Shown: positions 1-5,669, counted from the stretch's first letter. The stretch is 5,971 nt of DNA from Fibrobacterales bacterium (GCA_025997455.1 BNUP01000129.1:1-5971); one strand, 5' to 3'. Numbers and translations: made by a program. Notes: generated by a model not told the origin, from the letters alone.

Positions 1-1777
1 CGCTTGCGTTTGAGGATAGATACAGGACTTTTGAGCCTTCTGCCCCTTTGCCGAGTGTGTATGCTTTGTCGCGGGTTATTCCGCCAACATTAAATCGTTT
101 TATAAATGCAGAGCCGTCTTTACCCTCTTGGTAAATTACATTGTAAATTCTGCGGGAGTCGTCTTTGTTAAATTTTTCCACGAGTAAAATATCTTTGCCT
201 ATAAATGCCTTAGCGGAAGGTCTAAATACCCTGAATGAACCGTCTGCACAAAAGGCGATTAGGTCGTCGTATTCGCTTACATCAAAAAGATATTCCTCTT
301 TTTTGAGACCCGTTCCTATAAATCCCTCTTTGCGATGCACAAATAATTTTTGGTTGGCGAGTGCCACAACGGTTGCGGATACTTTGCTAAACTCCGCGAT
401 TTGCGATTTTCTCTCTCTGCCCGCACCGTATTTTTTGAGAAGACTTTTGAACCAATTCACGGCGTGGTCGGTGATGTTGTTCAATTTGTCGTTTGTGTCT
501 GCGATTTGTTCGTCAATTTCTTTGAGAAGGTCGTTTGCCTTTTTTTGGTCAAAAAGCGAAATGCGTCTGATTGGAATTTCTGCGAGTTTGGCGATGTCTT
601 CGGGTGTAACGGGTCTGCGTAATTTTTTTGTGTAAGGTTTTAGACCTTCACCCACCAAGTTTATCATTTCGTCTTTGTCGCGGGCTTTTTTAATTACCTC
701 ATACACCTCTTTTTCTATGAAAATTTTTTCGAGTGAAATGGCGTGCCAACGGTCTTCGAGGTGGTTTAATTTGTTTTTGAGTTCCCATTCGAGCAGTGAT
801 TTTGTGTGTTCCGCACTCTTTTTTAATATTTCGCTACTGCCTATGAATTGCGGTTTGTCGTCTATAATTACGCAGTTGTTGGGGGCTATGGATTTTTCGC
901 AGTCGGTGAATGCGTAGAGTGCATCTATAACGGTTTGCGGGTCGCTGCCTGCTTGCAAATGCACGAGCAATTCCACCGCACTTGAAGTGTGGTCTTCTAC
1001 TTTTTTGATTTTTATTTTGCCTTTTTCATTTGCGGCAGAGATGCTTTCGAGTAGCGAATTTGTGTTTGTGCCAAAGGGAATTTCTTTTATTATGAGTGTT
1101 TTGTTGTCTTCTTTTTCAATTTTGGCGCGGACTTTCACGCGACCGCCTCTAACTCCGTCGTTGTAGTTGCTTATGTCTATTATTCCGCCGCTTGTGAAGT
1201 CGGGATATATTTCAAATTTTTTCCCTTTGAGTGCGGCGATGCTCGCCTCGCAGAGTTCGCAAAAGTTGTGAGGTAAAATACTCGTTGAAAGACCAACCGC
1301 TATGCCTTCTATTCCCTGTGCAAGGACAAGCGGAAATTTTACGGGAAGGGTGACGGGTTCTTTGTTTCTGCCGTCGTAGTTCGGTATCCATTCTGTTGTT
1401 TCTGGATTAAAGAGAACTTCTTTTGAAAATTCCGAGAGGCGACCTTCAATGTAGCGCGGGGCGGCGGCGCTGTCGCCCGTTATGGGGTTGCCCCAGTTTC
1501 CTTGAGTTTCTATGAGGAGTTTTTTTTGCCCCAAATTCACCAAAGCATCTCCTATGGAGGCATCGCCGTGCGGGTGATACTGCATTGTGCGACCCATTAT
1601 GTTGGCGACCTTGTGCATTCGCTCGTCGCTTTTGTTCATTTCGTAAAGAGTGTGCAAAATGCGGCGTTGGACGGGTTTTAAGCCGTCTTCGTAATATGGC
1701 ACTGCGCGGTCTAAAATGACATAACTCGCGTAGTCTAAAAACCAGTTTTCGTAAAGGTGTTCCAAATGAGAAGGCAT
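1..1777 (-). CDS. parC: DNA topoisomerase IV subunit A (ParC), Bacteroidota type, 3' part outside window
   Basis: This is the breakage-reunion subunit of a type IIA topoisomerase, which with ParE would decatenate and relax chromosomal DNA. The frame is open from the ATG at 1777-1775 to the left edge (592 codons), with no stop. Visible marks are MQYHPHGDASIGDAL near residues 65-79, TQGNWGN at 91-97, and the catalytic tyrosine Y109 with its arginine R108 in AAAPRYIEGRL. A coiled-coil and tower region follows, and the C-terminal pinwheel begins near residue 468 (ATVVALANQKLFVHR) and includes IKRFNVGGITRDK. Family members of this type are usually about 850-930 residues (recollection), so roughly a third is missing to the left. 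The first residues MPSHLEHLYENWFLDYASYVILDRA fit the family start; there is no Shine-Dalgarno, and CTACCTT lies 6 nt upstream of the ATG. GyrA is the alternative, but the overall text is closer to FCB ParC; no GyrA-box could be checked in the visible part. Confidence 0.9.
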   Translation of the reverse strand, partial: MPSHLEHLYENWFLDYASYVILDRAVPYYEDGLKPVQRRILHTLYEMNKSDERMHKVANIMGRTMQYHPHGDASIGDALVNLGQKKLLIETQGNWGNPITGDSAAAPRYIEGRLSEFSKEVLFNPETTEWIPNYDGRNKEPVTLPVKFPLVLAQGIEGIAVGLSTSILPHNFCELCEASIAALKGKKFEIYPDFTSGGIIDISNYNDGVRGGRVKVRAKIEKEDNKTLIIKEIPFGTNTNSLLESISAANEKGKIKIKKVEDHTSSAVELLVHLQAGSDPQTVIDALYAFTDCEKSIAPNNCVIIDDKPQFIGSSEILKKSAEHTKSLLEWELKNKLNHLEDRWHAISLEKIFIEKEVYEVIKKARDKDEMINLVGEGLKPYTKKLRRPVTPEDIAKLAEIPIRRISLFDQKKANDLLKEIDEQIADTNDKLNNITDHAVNWFKSLLKKYGAGRERKSQIAEFSKVSATVVALANQKLFVHRKEGFIGTGLKKEEYLFDVSEYDDLIAFCADGSFRVFRPSAKAFIGKDILLVEKFNKDDSRRIYNVIYQEGKDGSAFIKRFNVGGITRDKAYTLGKGAEGSKVLYLSSNAS

Positions 1778-1783
1778 TGGAGG

Positions 1784-1952
1784 AAGGTAGAAATATGGGG
1801 TATAGGGTGTGGGGTGTAAAGTTGTGGAGAACTCGGCAGTGCAAAGAGGGAGAGGGGAGAGTAGAGAGTAACTTTCAACTTTACACTTTCAACCCTTGCA
1901 ACGCCGAGTTCCCCACACCCTACACCCTATACCCCATCCTGTGCTGCCGAGT
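1784..1952. repeat. Composite inverted repeat upstream of parC
   Basis: Two G-rich arms face each other: 1797-1817 and 1915-1935 are reverse complements with one mismatch in 21. The pairing continues less perfectly through an ACTCGGC motif (1831-1837 against 1903-1909). A third ACTCGGC lies on the minus strand at 1946-1952. Between the arms, on the minus strand, are GTGTAAAGTTGAAAGT (1871-1886) and degenerate in-phase heptamers ACTCTCT, ACTCTCC and CCTCTCC (1849-1869). The block ends with CTACCTT (minus, 1790-1784), next to the parC start. The same modules recur at 4737-4900. No coding content is evident. Confidence 0.85.
1911..1935 (-). other. Potential G-quadruplex motif upstream of parC
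   Basis: On the minus strand there are four G-runs of 4, 3, 3 and 4, separated by TATA, TGTA and TGT. This satisfies the usual G3+ N1-7 four-run pattern. It lies on the parC coding strand, about 135 nt before the ATG. The same sequence can instead pair with the arm at 1797-1817, so a hairpin and a quadruplex would be mutually exclusive. Folding is inferred from pattern only. Confidence 0.6.
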
Positions 1953-1975
1953 GAAAAATTGTGAACGCGGTGTGG

Positions 1976-2026
1976 ATAGAGCGCCCCAGAAAACTCTATG
2001 GATTCTGCGACCACATGCAGAATGAC
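1976..2026. repeat. REP-like pair of short hairpins
   Basis: The first stem is ATAGAG (1976-1981) with CTCTAT (1994-1999) around a 12-nt loop. Three bases later ATTCTGC (2002-2008) pairs with GCAGAAT (2017-2023) around an 8-nt loop. The minus-strand text GTCATTCTGC followed by GCAGAATCC resembles short extragenic palindromes seen in many bacterial genomes (recollection, not checked). No T-tract follows either stem, so it is not called as an intrinsic terminator. Flanking bases 1953-1975 and 2027-2043 show nothing I can name. Confidence 0.55.
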
Positions 2027-2043
2027 GAATTCTTCACACAACA

Positions 2044-2134
2044 GGGCGGGTTAAAAACCACGCCCCTACAAACGGGCGAATACTATTCGCCCCTACAATG
2101 ATACGGGCGGGTTAAAAAAACACGCCCCTACAAA
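2044..2134. repeat. Three tandem GGGCG/CGCCC hairpin repeats
   Basis: Three units each open with GGGCG and close with CGCCCCTACAA (closures at 2061-2071, 2088-2098 and 2123-2133). Units 1 and 3 (2044-2072 and 2105-2134) are near-identical, with an AT-rich loop. Unit 2 has a different core: GGGCGAATA (2074-2082) and TATTCGCCC (2084-2092) are perfectly complementary around one central base. The repeat lies between the AI-2E stop and parC, both on the minus strand. It could act as a transcript 3'-end structure, but the T-runs are in the loops, not after the stems. Confidence 0.8.
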
Positions 2135-2140
2135 CTCTAC

Positions 2141-2182
2141 TCCCCACTTTCAACTTTTCACCTTCAACTTTACACTCTCCTC
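2141..2182 (-). repeat. Dispersed GTGTAAAGTT repeat module overlapping the AI-2E gene end
   Basis: On the minus strand, 2177-2153 matches 4779-4803 of the plus strand at 24 of 25 bases, including GTGTAAAGTT. A second AAGTTGAAAGTGGGGAG stretch follows. The module covers the last codons and TGA stop of the AI-2E gene and extends 9 bases past it. It belongs to the same family as the repeats upstream of parC and map. Confidence 0.75.
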
Positions 2183-3280
2183 CCCCACCACTTCTCTAAA
2201 AAACCAAGTGCAGAGGGGAACGCCGAGCAGCAAACCCCACAAGCCGAACAACTTCCCGAAAATCGTTAAAATGCCGAGAACAACAACGGGATTCAAATGC
2301 ATTCTCGAACCGTAAATTTTGGGATTCAAAATATAAGTTTCCACCGTGTGAATTAGAATTATCAAACCGATGGCGAGCATAGACAAAAACAAACCTCCGC
2401 TCTGCAAAGCCACCATAAATATTGGCACAGAGGACGCGAACACGCCTGCAATAGGAATAAAACTGCAAAAGAAAACTATTGAAATTAAAAATGCGGAATA
2501 GTGCCAAAGCCCAAGTGCATAAAGACCTATGCCGGTTAAAAAACTATTCACCACCGCTATAAAAAACTGTGCCTCAAACGCCTTACCGAGAAGTTGCGAG
2601 AATTTTACAATATCGGGCTTGACCTCTTGAAATACAAAGGCAAACTTGGATTTTTCCATTTTGGCAAGCGACCGTTCAAGGTGGGAAAGGTCGAGTATTA
2701 TCAGAAAGGAAAACAAAAGCGACAGCAGAAAAGATCCCGTAATTCCAAAAATTTTTCCCGAATATAAAAATACCTGCGACATACCCTTTTTAATGTTTCC
2801 ACCGTTACTCTCGCTCGGCAAATCGAAACCCTGTTGCAAAATCAGAAGTGTCGGCGAATTTACGCTTGCACCGCTTGCCTCTGCGGAGTGCTTTGCATCG
2901 TTTATAACTTGATTAATTGCGGGAAATTTTTCCGAGAGCGTATTTATCTGGTCGTCAATTGCACTTATGTATTTATCAAAATTATTTATGAAAAGTTTGG
3001 TTTGAATTTTCACCTCAGTTGCCAAAAAATAAATTATGCCACTTAACACAAGCAGCAGAACAACGCCGATTATCCAAGTGCGGAGCCGCCTGTTATGAAT
3101 TTTTGACTTTAATTTTTCACCTGCTGAGAACTGCAAAAAACTAAAAACAAAAGTGAGAAAAATCAGCAAAAAGAAAGACCGCAAAAAGTATATCACCAAA
3201 AGCAAACCCACCCACACCGCTATTCGAGCGATTATCGGATGTTTTGCCGTAAGCCATTGTATAAGCGTATTTTGAGGCAT
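2150..3280 (-). CDS. AI-2E/PerM-family membrane transporter
   Basis: This is a polytopic inner-membrane protein of the AI-2E (UPF0118, PerM/YdiK/TqsA) family, whose members include putative autoinducer exporters and Na+/H+ antiporter-like proteins; the substrate cannot be read from sequence. At 376 residues it is of usual family size. Hydrophobic segments lie near residues 17-50 (two), 69-88, 178-197, 238-258, 262-290, 296-314 and 331-361. A soluble loop lies at about 91-170. Family marks are FIPIAGVFASSVP (274-286), the ETYILNPKIYG stretch (314-324) with following HLNPVVVLGIL, and GLWGLLLGVPL (346-356). Its ATG shares one base with the upstream lipoprotein stop (TAATG), which suggests translational coupling. 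The last residues, about 368-376 (ESVKLKVKS), are encoded by a dispersed repeat module. Family is confident; function is open. Confidence 0.92.
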   Translation of the reverse strand: MPQNTLIQWLTAKHPIIARIAVWVGLLLVIYFLRSFFLLIFLTFVFSFLQFSAGEKLKSKIHNRRLRTWIIGVVLLLVLSGIIYFLATEVKIQTKLFINNFDKYISAIDDQINTLSEKFPAINQVINDAKHSAEASGASVNSPTLLILQQGFDLPSESNGGNIKKGMSQVFLYSGKIFGITGSFLLSLLFSFLIILDLSHLERSLAKMEKSKFAFVFQEVKPDIVKFSQLLGKAFEAQFFIAVVNSFLTGIGLYALGLWHYSAFLISIVFFCSFIPIAGVFASSVPIFMVALQSGGLFLSMLAIGLIILIHTVETYILNPKIYGSRMHLNPVVVLGILTIFGKLFGLWGLLLGVPLCTWFFREVVGEESVKLKVKS

Positions 3281-3717
3281 TATTTACTGTTTGCCCTAAA
3301 CGAATATTTGGGTTTGTAGTATTCCATAATTTCGTCCATTGAACTGAATCTTTTGCTGACCGCGTTTCCAAGCCGCCTGTCTTTTTTGAACTGTTTATCT
3401 AAATAATCGCGAACATCTGTGAAAAATAATTCATCTGCCGCCATATCGGCTTGCACTTGCGTGAAGTCCGAAGTCCATCTTCTCTCTAAAAGTTGTTGCA
3501 ATTCGGTTTGACATTTTTTTGGGTTGTTCGATGCCTCTCGGTAGAGCACCGGTTCGTAGCATTTTGAGATGTATTCTTTTTTTCTTGCAACTATAATGTC
3601 ATCTATGGTAGGTATGTTCATATCTATATCATGGTCGGCTCGCACCGCCTCCCGTTTTTCATAAGAAGAACAAGATGAGGCAAGCAGAGCCAAAAGAATA
3701 ATCAACAAAAATCGCAT
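3280..3717 (-). CDS. Putative small lipoprotein of unknown function
   Basis: This 145-residue protein has a short charged start (MR) and a hydrophobic core FLLIILLALLA, then SSC with Cys16. It therefore fits a type II (lipoprotein) signal, although the -3 residue is Ala, not the preferred Leu. The mature part is hydrophilic and probably mostly helical, with two further cysteines (C53, C69) that could form a disulfide. It is rich in charged residues and ends near YYKPKYSFRANSK. I do not recognise a family. It starts 19 bp after cysK and its TAA overlaps the AI-2E ATG by one base, so it is probably co-transcribed with both. No Shine-Dalgarno precedes the ATG. An envelope partner for the AI-2E protein is plausible, but that is inference from position only. 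Confidence 0.8.
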   Translation of the reverse strand: MRFLLIILLALLASSCSSYEKREAVRADHDIDMNIPTIDDIIVARKKEYISKCYEPVLYREASNNPKKCQTELQQLLERRWTSDFTQVQADMAADELFFTDVRDYLDKQFKKDRRLGNAVSKRFSSMDEIMEYYKPKYSFRANSK

Positions 3718-3736
3718 ATCTGGGAAATATAGATTT

Positions 3737-4690
3737 TTACACTATCCCTTCAAATAAGATTGTGCTGAGGTAGCGTTCACCCGTATCCGGTAAAATTACG
3801 ACAATGTTCTTGCCTGCCCATTCGGGACGGTCGGCAAGTTTAATTGCCGCAGCCACAGCCGCACCGCTTGATATACCGCTCAAAATACCTTCCTCTTTTG
3901 CGAGACGGCGGGCAAATTCAACCGCTTCCGCGCTGGCAACAGGAATTACTTCGTCTATGAGCGAGAGGTCTAAGTTCTTTGGAACAAAGCCTGCGCCTAT
4001 ACCTTGAATTTTATGCGGACCGGGTTTAACAGGCTCGCCGTTGCGGGTCTGCGTGATTACGGGCGATTCTGCGGGTTCAACTGCAACCGAGAGAATTTTT
4101 TTGCCTTTTGTGTTTTTGATAAATCTCGAAATACCGGTTATGGTGCCACCGGTGCCGACTCCCGCTACAATAGCATCTACGCTGCCGCCTGTGGCTTCCC
4201 AAATTTCGGGACCCGTTGTTTTTTCGTGAATTGCCGGATTTGCGGGATTTTCAAACTGCTGTGGAATGAAGTATTTGTCGGGGTCGCTCGCTTTGATTTC
4301 TTCTGCTTTTTGAATTGCACCTTTCATTCCGTTTGCGCCCGGAGTCAGTTCAAGTTTTGCACCGAAACCCGCAAGAACGCGGCGGCGTTCAATGCTCATA
4401 GTGTCGGGCATTGTGAGTATGAGGGAGTAGCCTTTGGCGGCGGCTACATAAGCGAGTGCAATTCCGGTGTTGCCCGAAGTTGGCTCAATGATCGTTACGC
4501 CGGGTTTGAGAACGCCTCTTTTCTCTGCATCCTCAACGAGAGCCGCTCCTATACGGCACTTTACCGAGAAACTCGGATTTCTCGACTCGATTTTTGCGAG
4601 GACATTCCCTTTTACGCTCCCAACTATTCTATTTAGTTTGACGAGCGGCGTGTTGCCTATTGATTCTGCGTTGTTTGCGAAAACAGTCAT
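3737..4690 (-). CDS. cysK: Cysteine synthase A (O-acetylserine sulfhydrylase)
   Basis: This PLP enzyme makes L-cysteine from O-acetyl-L-serine and sulfide in the cytoplasm, the last step of sulfur assimilation. All family marks are present in 317 residues, a normal length. NPSFSVKCRIGA (38-49) carries the PLP-binding Lys44. TSGNTG (71-76) is the substrate loop. GVGTGGTITG (177-186) is the phosphate-binding loop. HKIQGIGAGF (226-235) and SGISSGAA (271-278) supply further active-site and PLP-ring contacts, the last through its serine. A cystathionine beta-synthase or CysM reading fits less well, because the SVKCR and IQGIGAGFVP text is typical of CysK. The start is fixed by AGGAG five bases upstream of the ATG. 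It appears to lead a cysK-lipoprotein-AI-2E operon and is divergent from map. The 3737-3739 TAA is 19 bp before the next ATG. Confidence 0.96.
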   Translation of the reverse strand: MTVFANNAESIGNTPLVKLNRIVGSVKGNVLAKIESRNPSFSVKCRIGAALVEDAEKRGVLKPGVTIIEPTSGNTGIALAYVAAAKGYSLILTMPDTMSIERRRVLAGFGAKLELTPGANGMKGAIQKAEEIKASDPDKYFIPQQFENPANPAIHEKTTGPEIWEATGGSVDAIVAGVGTGGTITGISRFIKNTKGKKILSVAVEPAESPVITQTRNGEPVKPGPHKIQGIGAGFVPKNLDLSLIDEVIPVASAEAVEFARRLAKEEGILSGISSGAAVAAAIKLADRPEWAGKNIVVILPDTGERYLSTILFEGIV

Positions 4691-4695
4691 AAAAA

Positions 4696-4700
4696 CTCCT
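4696..4700 (-). promoter_or_regulatory. Ribosome binding site of cysK
   Basis: The minus strand reads AGGAG, five T residues, then ATG. It is the clearest Shine-Dalgarno sequence in the window and contrasts with parC, map and the lipoprotein gene, which have none that I can see. Confidence 0.85.
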
Positions 4701-4701
4701 T

Positions 4702-4717
4702 ATTGTTTAGTAACAAT
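4702..4717. promoter_or_regulatory. Palindrome before cysK, possible operator
   Basis: ATTGTT (4702-4707) and AACAAT (4712-4717) form a perfect 6-bp inverted repeat with a 4-bp spacer, one base upstream of the cysK AGGAG. This is a suitable place for a repressor to act or for an mRNA hairpin that affects the ribosome site. I recognise no specific regulator, and a chance palindrome in AT-rich DNA is possible. Confidence 0.4.
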
Positions 4718-4727
4718 GTAGAAAACT

Positions 4728-4738
4728 TTGCAATGCAA
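4728..4738. promoter_or_regulatory. TTGCA/TGCAA palindrome upstream of cysK
   Basis: TTGCA and TGCAA flank a single central base, a perfect 5-1-5 inverted repeat. It sits about 10 bp outside the ATTGTT/AACAAT palindrome and abuts the composite repeat boundary at 4737. The pair may mark a regulated cysK promoter, but no convincing -35/-10 set is visible. Confidence 0.3.
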
Positions 4739-4742
4739 GGTA

Positions 4743-4774
4743 GGGTATAGGGTGTAGGGTGTGGGGTGTGGGGG
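4743..4774 (+). other. Potential G-quadruplex motif upstream of map
   Basis: Five G-runs of 3, 3, 3, 4 and 5 are separated by TATA, TGTA, TGT and TGT. The first 24 bases are identical to the minus-strand motif at 1934-1911. It lies on the map coding strand, which is also the template strand of cysK. This is a strong textual match to a quadruplex-forming pattern; actual folding is inferred. Confidence 0.65.
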
Positions 4775-4814
4775 AATAGAGTGTAAAGTTGAAAGTGAAA
4801 AGTGTAAAGTTATT

Positions 4815-4884
4815 ACTCTCTACTCTCTACTCTCTACTCTCTACTCTTTACTCTTTACTCTTTACTCTTTACTCTTTACTCTTT
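4815..4884 (+). repeat. Ten-copy heptamer tandem repeat (ACTCTYT)
   Basis: Exactly ten uninterrupted 7-bp units fill 70 bp: four copies of ACTCTCT, then six of ACTCTTT. The array ends 25 bp before the map start codon. Such arrays change length by slipped-strand mispairing, so it is a likely variable-number locus and could alter spacing or transcript leader length for map. It is noncoding, so no frameshift would result. Confidence 0.95.
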
Positions 4885-4909
4885 TCACTTTTTCTACCTT
4901 ACCCTGCCG

Positions 4910-5662
4910 ATGTCAAAGATACCCATAAAGACCCCGAAGGAAATTGAACGCATAAGAGATGCGGGAAAACTCGTGGCGGAGACAATTGCACGGAGCGGAG
5001 AACTCTGCAAGCCGGGTGTAACGACTCAAGAGATAGACAATTTTGTTCGCGAATTCACGCTAAAAAACGGAGCAATTCCCGCGTGCCTCGGCTACAAGGG
5101 CTACCCCAAAAGCGTATGCACAAGTGTAAATGAGGTGGTTACACACGGCATTCCAAGCGGGTATGTGTTAAGAGACGGCGATATAATAAATGTAGATATA
5201 ACTTCAATTTTGAACGGCTATCACGCAGATTCAAGCGAGACATTTTTTGTGGGCACTCCAAAACCGAACGCTCGCGAGTTGGTTAAAACCGCCCGCGAAT
5301 GTATGTTTGAAGGAATTAGAGTTGCGGGTTTGCCCGGTGCGAGGTTTAGCGACATCGGAGCGATTATCAGCGGAATTTGTGAGGAACGGGGATATAGCGT
5401 GGTGCGCGATTATTGCGGGCACGGAATAGGTAAAGGTTTTCACGAAGACCCGCTCGTTTTACACTACCGACAACGAACGCCGAGCCAACGCATAGAACGG
5501 GGAATGGTATTCACCGTTGAACCTATGATAAACGAGGGCACATATAAAACAAAAACTCTTTCGGACGGTTGGACAACCTTAACTGCCGATGGCAAACTTT
5601 CGGCACAGTGGGAGCACACCGTTGCAATAACAAATCACGGTTTGGAAATTTTAACTATATAG
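4910..5662 (+). CDS. map: Methionine aminopeptidase, type I
   Basis: This dimetal hydrolase removes the initiator methionine from nascent proteins in the cytoplasm. At 250 residues it is of normal type Ia length with no N-terminal extension. The metal ligands are all in place: D96 (INVDIT), D107 (GYHADSSETF), H171 (CGHGIGKGFHEDP), E204 (FTVEPMI) and E235 (QWEHTVAI). The substrate-binding histidines H79 (EVVTHGIPSG) and H178 are also present. The start MSKIPIKTPKEIERIRDAG matches the family N-terminus. There is no Shine-Dalgarno; CTACCTT ends 9 nt before the ATG, as a similar CTACCTT does 6 nt before parC. The gene is divergent from cysK, and 7 bp separates it from the following acyltransferase gene, with which it is probably co-transcribed. 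Confidence 0.97.
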   Translation: MSKIPIKTPKEIERIRDAGKLVAETIARSGELCKPGVTTQEIDNFVREFTLKNGAIPACLGYKGYPKSVCTSVNEVVTHGIPSGYVLRDGDIINVDITSILNGYHADSSETFFVGTPKPNARELVKTARECMFEGIRVAGLPGARFSDIGAIISGICEERGYSVVRDYCGHGIGKGFHEDPLVLHYRQRTPSQRIERGMVFTVEPMINEGTYKTKTLSDGWTTLTADGKLSAQWEHTVAITNHGLEILTI

Positions 5663-5664
5663 GA
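5661..5664 (+). promoter_or_regulatory. Ribosome binding site of the MBOAT gene
   Basis: AGGA overlaps the map TAG stop and lies five bases before the ATG at 5670. It supports that start and suggests that translation of the two genes is closely linked. Confidence 0.5.
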
Positions 5665-5669
5665 TTGTT

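Larger units (their letters stand above)
4737..4900 (+). repeat. Composite repeat between cysK and map
   Basis: A 164-bp noncoding block is bounded by inverted heptamers AAGGTAG (4737-4743) and CTACCTT (4894-4900). In plus-strand order it holds a G-run module (4743-4774), two GTGTAAAGTT copies (4781-4790 and 4802-4811) and a heptamer array (4815-4884). The minus strand upstream of parC has the same modules in the same order. No ORF, tRNA or transposase is present. Whether the 7-bp ends are true terminal repeats is uncertain. Confidence 0.75.

Noticed and set aside
165..917. Plus-strand open frames inside the parC region (165-635, 350-622, 675-917)
   Set aside because: They are antisense to a clear, full-length parC reading frame and have no recognisable protein features.
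1446..1844. Minus-strand 132-codon frame spanning the parC start
   Set aside because: It is out of frame with parC over well-conserved topoisomerase sequence and begins in the repeat; its composition is Arg/His-rich shadow text.
1777..2025. Plus-strand 82-codon frame across the repeat block
   Set aside because: It is made almost entirely of repeat modules and has no protein-like signature.
2105..2128. GGGCG/CGCCC hairpin considered as an intrinsic terminator for the AI-2E gene
   Set aside because: On the minus strand the T-run is in the loop and the stem is followed by GTATC-type sequence, not a U-tract.
1778..2149. Search for tRNA, rRNA fragment or riboswitch in the gene-free stretch
   Set aside because: No cloverleaf, conserved rRNA text or known riboswitch core could be recognised; the stretch is explained by repeats and hairpins.
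4004..4636. Plus-strand 210-codon frame opposite cysK
   Set aside because: It is long, but it lies antisense to an intact cysK with all catalytic motifs and its translation matches no family I know.
4743..4774. G-rich TATAGGGTGTAGGG text considered as telomere repeat
   Set aside because: It is a short internal stretch with varying units between two genes, not a terminal array.
4815..4884. Heptamer array considered as a CRISPR
   Set aside because: The units are 7 bp and contiguous with no spacers, so it is a simple tandem repeat.
4737..4900. Block considered as an insertion sequence or MITE with 7-bp terminal inverted repeats
   Set aside because: No target-site duplication is visible, the ends are only 7 bp, and the parC copy has different internal length, so it is listed as a composite repeat only.
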